DNA of 34,643 bases, from contig JBJENV010000007.1 of the NCBI GenBank assembly GCA_051880375.1, positions 1-34,643 of the forward strand, read 5' to 3'. Made by a program: the position numbers and the translations under genes. Position 1 is the stretch's first letter; the number at the start of each line of letters is the position of its first letter. The notes below the pieces were generated by a model. That model did no database searches and was not told the DNA's origin. It was given only the letters and a program-made list of their open reading frames with translations. Positions 29,673 through 34,643 of this stretch are shown one piece after another. This stretch comes from SIG299 sp051880375 (GTDB lineage: Bacteria; Bacillota; Clostridia; Lachnospirales; Lachnospiraceae).

Positions 29673-30887
29673 ATGTTTAAGATTAACGAGAATTATTTAA
29701 AGCTTCCGGGAAGCTATTTGTTTTCTACGATTGCAAAAAAGGTAAATACCTACACAAAGGAGCATCCGGAGGCAAAGATTATCCGCCTCGGTATCGGTGA
29801 CGTTACGCTGCCGTTAGCTCCTGCAGTCATTGAAGCAATGCACAAGGCAACCGATGAGATGGGAGTTAAGGAGACCTTCCACGGCTATGCGCCGGACCTT
29901 GGCTATGAGTTTTTACGAAGCGCGATTGCGGAGCACGACTATAAGAAGCGCGGTGTGACAATTGCACTGGATGAAATTTTTATCAGCGACGGTGCCAAAA
30001 GCGATTCCGGAAACATCGGTGATATTTTCTCGGTAGATAACAAGATTGCAGTCTGTGACCCGGTTTATCCGGTCTATGTGGACACAAACGTAATGGCAGG
30101 CAGAACCGGCAATTACAATGAAGCGACGCAGCGTTTTGCCAATGTGATTTATATGCCGTGTACGGCAGAGACAAATTTTGCGCCGGAGCTTCCGAAGGAA
30201 ACACCGGACATCATTTATCTGTGTTTCCCGAACAACCCGACCGGAGCTACCATTTCAAAGAGTGAGCTTCAAAAGTGGGTGGATTATGCGAATGCAAACG
30301 GCGCGGTGATTATTTATGATGCCGCTTACGAAGCATATATTTCTGAGGAGGATGTGGCTCATACGATTTACGAATGCGACGGCGCAAAGACCTGTGCGAT
30401 TGAGCTTCGCAGCTTTTCCAAGAACGCAGGCTTTACCGGAAACCGTCTCGGCTTTACCGTCATCCCGAAGGAATTAAAGTGCGGCGATGTGTCATTAAAC
30501 AGCTTATGGGCAAGACGTCACGGCACAAAGTTCAACGGAGCACCATATGTCATCCAGAGAGCCGGCGAGGCAGTTTACACACCGGAAGGACAGAAGCAGA
30601 CAAAGGAGCAGATTGCTTATTACATGAACAATGCGAAGGTCATCCGCGAAGGCCTTGCAGCAGCGGGCTATTCCGTATCCGGCGGCATCAATGCTCCGTA
30701 TATCTGGTTAAAGACACCGGAGGGCATGACTTCGTGGGAGTTCTTTGATTACCTGTTAGATAAGGCACATGTAGTCGGCACACCGGGTTCGGGCTTCGGA
30801 CCGAGCGGCGAGGGCTATTTCCGCCTGACCGCCTTCGGCACGTATGAGAATTCCGTAGAGGCAATGCAGAGAATTCAGAAGCTGTAG
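29673..30887 (+). CDS. dapL: LL-diaminopimelate aminotransferase
   Basis: The 404-residue PLP enzyme makes LL-diaminopimelate directly from tetrahydrodipicolinate and glutamate, bypassing the succinylase or acetylase steps. It has the DapL start INENYLKLPGSYLFSTIAKK, IRLGIGDVTLPL, the PLP-contacting FPNNPTGATI and YDAAYEAYI, and the Schiff-base Lys in SFSKNAGFTGNRLG. AAAAAGGAGA precedes ATG 29673, 23 nt after dapF. Length and motifs are normal. Confidence 0.97.
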   Translation: MFKINENYLKLPGSYLFSTIAKKVNTYTKEHPEAKIIRLGIGDVTLPLAPAVIEAMHKATDEMGVKETFHGYAPDLGYEFLRSAIAEHDYKKRGVTIALDEIFISDGAKSDSGNIGDIFSVDNKIAVCDPVYPVYVDTNVMAGRTGNYNEATQRFANVIYMPCTAETNFAPELPKETPDIIYLCFPNNPTGATISKSELQKWVDYANANGAVIIYDAAYEAYISEEDVAHTIYECDGAKTCAIELRSFSKNAGFTGNRLGFTVIPKELKCGDVSLNSLWARRHGTKFNGAPYVIQRAGEAVYTPEGQKQTKEQIAYYMNNAKVIREGLAAAGYSVSGGINAPYIWLKTPEGMTSWEFFDYLLDKAHVVGTPGSGFGPSGEGYFRLTAFGTYENSVEAMQRIQKL

Positions 30888-30923
30888 AGTCGCATTTTGC
30901 TCTTTACTACTGCATTATGCAGC

Positions 30924-30962
30924 AGCCGTCATTGCTGGGTACAATGGCGGCTATTTTCTTTT
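30924..30962 (+). terminator. Terminator of dapF-dapL
   Basis: AGCCGTCATTG (30924-30934) pairs with CAATGGCGGCT (30942-30952, one mismatch), followed by TTTTCTTTT. Confidence 0.9.
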
Positions 30963-31048
30963 GTCCTTGAAAATCTTATAACAAAGACCAACAAGGGCAA
31001 CAATGAAGATACAAAACTGAATCAGAATTATCGAAAGGAAAGTTTGAA

Positions 31049-31498
31049 ATGGACAGAACAGAACGTGTGGAACTGACGGTATTGTGTCTACTATATCATG
31101 GAGATTCTCTTCTTTTACAGAACCGTGTGAAGGAGGACTGGAAGGGTTATGCACTTCCGGGCGGGCATGTGGAACCGGGAGAGTCGTTTGTTGATGCCGT
31201 AATCAGAGAGATGAAGGAGGAAACCGGTCTGAGCATCCGGCATCCGAAGCTGTGCGGGATCAAGCAGTTTCCGATAGAAAACGGACGTTATATCGTTCTG
31301 TTGTTTCAGACAGATGAATTTTCCGGAGAACTGGTATCTTCCGATGAGGGCAAGATGGAGTGGGTACACAGAGACCGGCTATCTTCGGTGAATCTGGTCA
31401 GTGATTTGCGGGAACTGCTTCGTGTGATGGAGGATGATAACCTGACGGAGTTTCAATATGTAATCGAAGAGGATGAGTGGAAAGTAGTGCTGAAGTAG
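31049..31498 (+). CDS. Nudix hydrolase (MutT/8-oxo-dGTPase-like)
   Basis: The 149-residue protein contains a complete Nudix box, from GGHVEPGESFVDAVIREMKE to ETGL (about residues 38-61), preceded by WKGYALP and followed by the IKQFPIENGRYIVLLFQT strands, as in the 8-oxo-dGTP diphosphatase group of Firmicutes. It hydrolyses a nucleoside diphosphate linked to another moiety; the substrate is not fixed by sequence. GAAAGGAAAG precedes the start. First gene of a three-gene set. Confidence 0.92.
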   Translation: MDRTERVELTVLCLLYHGDSLLLQNRVKEDWKGYALPGGHVEPGESFVDAVIREMKEETGLSIRHPKLCGIKQFPIENGRYIVLLFQTDEFSGELVSSDEGKMEWVHRDRLSSVNLVSDLRELLRVMEDDNLTEFQYVIEEDEWKVVLK

Positions 31499-31512
31499 GA
31501 AGGAGGAATCCC

Positions 31513-32484
31513 ATGCCGGTTAGTATTACAAAGGATACCATATCGATGGACTGCGTCAATGCAATGGTGTATAAGGCGTTCGGCTGCATGCCGGAACGAA
31601 TAACGGAGCTTACGGAAGGCTACTTTAATATCGCGTACCGGGTAAAGCTTCCAAATCGTTCCGTGATATTAAAGGTTGCACCGCCGGATGAGGTCGAGGT
31701 GATGACCTATGAAAAGAACATCATGTTCAGCGAAGTGGATGCAATGCGCATGGCAAAGAAAAAGACTTCCGTTCCGGTGCCGGAGATTTTGTTTTATGAC
31801 GACAGTCATACGGTTTGCGACAGAAGCTACTTCTTTATGGAGCAGCTACCCGGACAGAGCTTTTCTTCCTGCATGGAACAGCTGAAGGAGGAAGAGCGTG
31901 ACAGGATTTTTTATAAAATCGGGCAGTACACAAAGGAGTTAAATCAGCTTACCGGTACAAAATTCGGCTACTATTGCCAGACGGGAAAGCAGGGCGAAAA
32001 CTGGTATACGGTGTTTCGGAGCATGTTAGAAGATGCCTATTCGGATGCGGAACGAAAAGAGATTCCGGTTCCCGTGGAAAGGCAGGAGCTTTTTGCATTG
32101 TTTGAGCATGACAGGGCATTGTTTGAAGCGGTAACGGAACCAAGGTTCGTCCATTGGGACATCTGGGCAGGAAATGTGTTTGTACAGGACGGAAAAATTA
32201 CGGGAATCATTGATTTTGAACGCTGTTTATGGGCGGACGAACTGATGGAGGTCGGCTTCCGCACGTATGATATGCGGAAGGCATTTTTGGACGGTTATGG
32301 CAGGGATGCTCTTACAAAAGAGCAGATGCGGCGGGCAAAATGGTATGACATTTACTTATTTTTAGTGATGCATCTGGAATGTGATTACCGTGGTTACGAT
32401 AACCGGTGGGCATATGATTGGAGTACGGAAATGCTGCAAAAGTGGACAGAGGACTTACGGAGTGAGAATGCGGCAGGAAGATAG
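31513..32484 (+). CDS. Aminoglycoside phosphotransferase (APH)-fold kinase
   Basis: AAGGAGGAAT lies just before ATG 31513, so the earlier in-frame start at 31477 inside the Nudix gene is rejected. The 323-residue protein has the APH-fold: nucleotide loop ELTEGYFNIAYRVKL with Lys in RSVILKVAPP, the catalytic loop FVHWDIWAGNVFV (HxDxxxxN pattern) and IIDFERCLWADE as the metal-binding segment. Such proteins phosphorylate small molecules or sugars; antibiotic resistance cannot be claimed. It follows the Nudix gene by 14 nt. Confidence 0.88.
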   Translation: MPVSITKDTISMDCVNAMVYKAFGCMPERITELTEGYFNIAYRVKLPNRSVILKVAPPDEVEVMTYEKNIMFSEVDAMRMAKKKTSVPVPEILFYDDSHTVCDRSYFFMEQLPGQSFSSCMEQLKEEERDRIFYKIGQYTKELNQLTGTKFGYYCQTGKQGENWYTVFRSMLEDAYSDAERKEIPVPVERQELFALFEHDRALFEAVTEPRFVHWDIWAGNVFVQDGKITGIIDFERCLWADELMEVGFRTYDMRKAFLDGYGRDALTKEQMRRAKWYDIYLFLVMHLECDYRGYDNRWAYDWSTEMLQKWTEDLRSENAAGR

Positions 32485-32497
32485 AGGGAGAACAAAG

Positions 32498-33172
32498 ATG
32501 GCGTCATGGATGATACACTTAAGGATAGCAGACAGATTACTTGATTGTCTGGACAAGGTATCGGAACAGGAATTTGTTGTCGGAAATATTGCGCCGGACA
32601 GCGGTGTACCGAATGAGAACTGGTCGGCATTCACACCCAATACTGCTCTGTCGCATTTTAAGCGGGAAGGACAGAAACGGGATAAGGGAATCTGTCTGAC
32701 GGACTATATCGACCGCTATTTTACAAAGGAAATGCAGAAAAGCTACGATAGCAGACAGTACTCGTTTTATCTCGGTTACCTTACACATCTGCTGACGGAT
32801 ATTTTGTGGGCAAACAATATTTTCAAACCGTGTACGGAAAAATACGCTGAGGAATATACCGCAGATAAAACAGCATTTGTATGGAAAATCAAGCGCGACT
32901 GGTACGATTTAGACTACTTATATCTGCAAAAACACCCGGATTTTCGGGCGTTTCGGATTTATCAGTCTGCGGTCGGTTTTAAAAATACCTACTTAGAGAT
33001 GTTTGCGGGGGATGCGTTTGATAATCGGAGAGAGTATATTACCGGATTTTATCTGCAGGAGCGTAATGATTTGGAACATGAGTATACTTACCTGACCGAG
33101 GCGGAAGCCGAGCAGTTTGTGGAAGAAAGTGTTGCAGAGATTTTGAAAATGCTGAGGGAATATCAGGAATGA
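32498..33172 (+). CDS. Zinc-dependent phospholipase C/D-like protein
   Basis: ATG 32498 follows GAGGGAG and is 13 nt past the kinase gene; the frame open from 32381 lies inside that gene. The 224-residue protein starts MASWMIHLRIADRLLD and continues with VVGNIAPDSGVPN, ALSHFKREGQ and YLGYLTHLLTDILW, giving Asp and His residues placed as in the zinc-dependent phospholipase C family. No signal peptide is seen, so a cytosolic phosphodiester role, not secretion, is likely. Last gene before a terminator. Confidence 0.8.
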   Translation: MASWMIHLRIADRLLDCLDKVSEQEFVVGNIAPDSGVPNENWSAFTPNTALSHFKREGQKRDKGICLTDYIDRYFTKEMQKSYDSRQYSFYLGYLTHLLTDILWANNIFKPCTEKYAEEYTADKTAFVWKIKRDWYDLDYLYLQKHPDFRAFRIYQSAVGFKNTYLEMFAGDAFDNRREYITGFYLQERNDLEHEYTYLTEAEAEQFVEESVAEILKMLREYQE

Positions 33173-33182
33173 AGTAATTTGG

Positions 33183-33216
33183 AAGTGGCAGGGGCTTTGA
33201 CTTTCTGCCACTTTTG
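33183..33216 (+). terminator. Terminator of the Nudix-kinase-phospholipase set
   Basis: AAGTGGCA (33183-33190) pairs perfectly with TGCCACTT (33206-33213), followed by TTGTTG. Confidence 0.8.
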
Positions 33217-33434
33217 TTGTTATATACTCTTTTACTGCCTCAAGCAAAATATACTTGATTATTTCTAAATGAAATCTTACAGGTGAAATGGCATTGAAAT
33301 TGTCTATCGTATTCGGAACCTCGTTTTCCATGTGGCTGAATTTAATATGATATAAGCAAGAATTCTCCCTCCTCTGTAGGTGGTGAGATGAATTGCAAAA
33401 AATCATGATGAAACATAGGGGGGGGGGGAACACT
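33217..33434. other. Intergenic stretch leading into the second IS element
   Basis: No convincing gene is present. The sequence is AT-rich. It contains the stem-like CCTCC...GGTGG (about 33368-33384), which may belong to the left end of the IS element, and the G12 tract at 33418-33429. The exact left boundary of the element was not found because no interrupted gene marks it. Confidence 0.4.
33418..33429 (+). repeat. Homopolymer of 12 G
   Basis: Twelve consecutive G in an AT-rich flank. It lies just before the tnpA promoter of the second IS. It may be a slippage tract or an assembly weak point. Confidence 0.8.
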
Positions 33435-33463
33435 TGTTCTAGGCGCAAATCTGTGGTACAATA
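33435..33463 (+). promoter_or_regulatory. Promoter of the second IS element
   Basis: TTGTTC (33435-33440), 17 bp and TACAAT (33458-33463), 33 bp before ATG 33496. The G12 tract ends 5 bp upstream of the -35. Confidence 0.55.
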
Positions 33464-33495
33464 TAATCAGGTGAAAGTGAAAGGATACTGATTAT

Positions 33496-33668
33496 ATGAA
33501 AGAAATGGATCATAATGCTCATTCCGTATATCTCTTATACTATCATCTTGTTATGGTGGTGAAGTATCGAAGGAAGATTGGAGTCAGAGCTTTTGCCTTG
33601 TGACAGCAGGCGGTGCGCTGCTTGAAGTAATATGTCAGTATATCGAAAGTCAGGGGGAAAAGCATTGA
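33496..33668 (+). pseudogene. tnpA: Y1 transposase TnpA, large internal deletion and frameshift
   Basis: The N-terminal part MKEMDHNAHSVYLLYYHLVM...VKYRRK is a typical IS200/IS605 TnpA start; the frame then ends at 33601-33603. The C-terminal part WSQSFCLVTAGGALLEVICQ-YIESQGEKH lies in another frame (33579-33668) and keeps the YxxxQ catalytic tyrosine motif. About 75 central residues, including the HUH histidines, are missing. Only the first 27 and last 29 residues remain. tnpB begins inside the end of this relic. Confidence 0.8.
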
Positions 33669-34643
33669 ACAAGGCATATAAGTTCAGAATTTATCCGAAC
33701 AGGGAACAGGAAGTCCTATTAGCAAAAACATTCGGCTGTTGCAGATTTCTGTATAATACCATGCTGTCAGATAAGATTAGAGAATATCAGGCAACCGGAA
33801 GGATGTTAAAGAACACTCCGGCAATGTACAAGAAGGAATATCCGTTTCTGAAGGAAGTGGATTCCCTGGCGCTTGCAAATGTACAGCTTCATCTGGAAAA
33901 GGCATATAAGCTCTTTTTCAGAACCCCATCTATAGGTTTCCCGAAATTCAAGTCCAGGCATAAGAATCAGAACAGCTATACCACAAATGTGGTAAATGGA
34001 AATATCGTGCTTTGGGAAGGAAGATTGAAACTTCCAAAACTAGGGAAAATCCGAATCAGACAGCACAGGGAGATTCACGAGGGATACCGTCTGAAATCTG
34101 TCACTGTCAGAAGAGAACCGTCCGGAAAGTATTATGCGAGCCTTTTATATGAATACGACTGTGGTGAAAACCAAGCTGCAGATTGTAACTATAAGGCGGC
34201 AAGGATACTGGGGATTGATTATGCCATGCATGGGATGACGGTCTTTTCAGATGAACCGGATGCGGTCTATCCGGGGTATCTGAGACAGGCGGAAGAAAAA
34301 CTGAAAAGGGAACAGAGAAGGCTTTCGCATTGTCAGAAAGGAAGCTGCAACTACAAGAAGCAGAAGCGAAAAGTAGCACTGTGCCACGAGAAAGTAAGGA
34401 ATCAGCGGAACGATTATATCCATAAGCTGACCCGAAAGATTGCAGATACCTACGATGCGGTAGGCGTGGAAGATCTTGACATGAAAGCGATGAGCCGCTG
34501 CCTGAATTTCGGAAAGAGTGTCATGGATAACAGCTACGGGATGTTCCGCGATATTCTGACGTATAAGCTGGAGGAACAGGGAAAGAAACTGGTAAAAATC
34601 GACCGTTTCTTCCCGTCCAGTAAAAAATGCTGCAAATGCGGAA
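33665..34643 (+). CDS. tnpB: TnpB RNA-guided nuclease, 3' end beyond window
   Basis: It starts at TTG 33665 (LNKAYKFRIYPNREQEVLLA), with AGGGGGAAAA upstream; the start overlaps the tnpA stop. The frame is open without a stop for 326 codons to the edge. Order: N-terminal helix-turn-helix region (KTFGCCRFLYNTML), beta-barrel (RLKLPKLGKIRIRQHREIHE), RuvC-I Asp in ILGIDYAMHGMTVFSD, a long basic helix (EKLKREQRRLSHCQ), RuvC-II Glu in AVGVEDLDMKAMS, and the start of the zinc finger SSKKCCKCG. Unlike the TnpB at 893-2149, it has the canonical E-D-L and a Cys-x2-Cys finger, so it appears catalytically complete up to the edge. Confidence 0.88.
   Translation, partial: MNKAYKFRIYPNREQEVLLAKTFGCCRFLYNTMLSDKIREYQATGRMLKNTPAMYKKEYPFLKEVDSLALANVQLHLEKAYKLFFRTPSIGFPKFKSRHKNQNSYTTNVVNGNIVLWEGRLKLPKLGKIRIRQHREIHEGYRLKSVTVRREPSGKYYASLLYEYDCGENQAADCNYKAARILGIDYAMHGMTVFSDEPDAVYPGYLRQAEEKLKREQRRLSHCQKGSCNYKKQKRKVALCHEKVRNQRNDYIHKLTRKIADTYDAVGVEDLDMKAMSRCLNFGKSVMDNSYGMFRDILTYKLEEQGKKLVKIDRFFPSSKKCCKCG

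Larger units (their letters stand above)
33370..34643 (+). mobile_element. Second IS200/IS605-type element, left part (runs off window)
   Basis: Broken tnpA (33496-33668) and an intact-looking tnpB (33665 onward) in the standard tnpA-tnpB order. Both differ in sequence from the element at 424-2249, so this is a different IS. The left boundary is approximate, placed near a GC-rich stem at 33368-33384. The right end lies outside the window. Confidence 0.7.

Noticed and set aside
31513..32484. Aminoglycoside resistance gene
   Set aside because: Only the APH kinase fold is supported. The sequence does not match a resistance enzyme I recognise, and the family includes many metabolic kinases.
32993..33448. 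Minus-strand frame of 151 residues before the second IS
   Set aside because: Its start lies in the G12 tract (read as PPP), it overlaps the phospholipase gene and a terminator, and the composition is not protein-like.
1..34643. CRISPR array, tRNA or rRNA genes
   Set aside because: No regularly spaced direct repeats and no cloverleaf or rRNA-like sequence was noticed on either strand by reading.

Overview
The window looks like chromosomal DNA of a low-to-mid GC anaerobic Firmicute, most likely a gut Lachnospiraceae or close relative. This is inferred from the gene mix: dapF next to LL-diaminopimelate aminotransferase, a VTC/DUF4956 pair, DegV, a Ktr-type K+ system, clostridial IS200/IS605 elements, strong AGGAGG ribosome binding sites and a CcpA-type cre box. 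No rRNA, tRNA or CRISPR array was recognised.

Layout. (1) 1-2505 is an accessory scar. A short antitoxin is followed by a RelE/ParE-type toxin gene. The toxin gene carries a nonsense codon and is also split, without target duplication, by a 1.8-kb IS200/IS605-type element with a broken tnpA, an intact tnpB and structured ends. (2) 2.6-8.7 kb holds a membrane-anchored transglutaminase-like protein, a hexapeptide acetyltransferase, a Cys-rich protein of unknown role, a MerR regulator with two C-terminal repeat modules behind a 19-bp-spaced promoter, an orphan MazE-like antitoxin with a foreign tail, and an MFS exporter on the minus strand. The exporter has a leader that encodes a 12-residue peptide overlapping competing stem-loops. 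A deleted remnant of a second MerR copy lies just beyond it. (3) 8.7-14.0 kb holds degV, two small genes, and an ABC ATPase / permease / XRE regulator operon with overlapping genes. (4) 14.0-19.8 kb is mainly minus strand: a GH29 alpha-L-fucosidase, an XRE plus membrane-protein pair with dyad operators, a LOR/Tubby-like protein, and a GltD-like flavoprotein under a perfect cre box. A plus-strand lipoprotein amidase is embedded among them. (5) 19.9-33.2 kb is almost entirely plus-strand housekeeping: a Ca2+/Na+ antiporter, a papain-like hydrolase, ktrB-ktrA, an rRNA methyltransferase, a coiled-coil membrane protein, pgi, the VTC polyphosphate polymerase with DUF4956, dapF-dapL, a Nudix hydrolase, an APH-like kinase and a phospholipase C-like protein. 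(6) 33.2 kb to the end is the left part of a second, different IS200/IS605 element. Its tnpA is also broken, at the same KYRR position, and its tnpB runs off the window.

The most interesting signals are at the edges and in regulation: scarless TnpB-element disruption of a toxin; two unrelated IS elements that both kept tnpB but lost the centre of tnpA; a candidate ribosome-sensing attenuator in front of an MFS drug exporter; and the deletion-fused MerR remnant beside the same exporter. All calls were made by reading the sequence. No database search or folding program was run.
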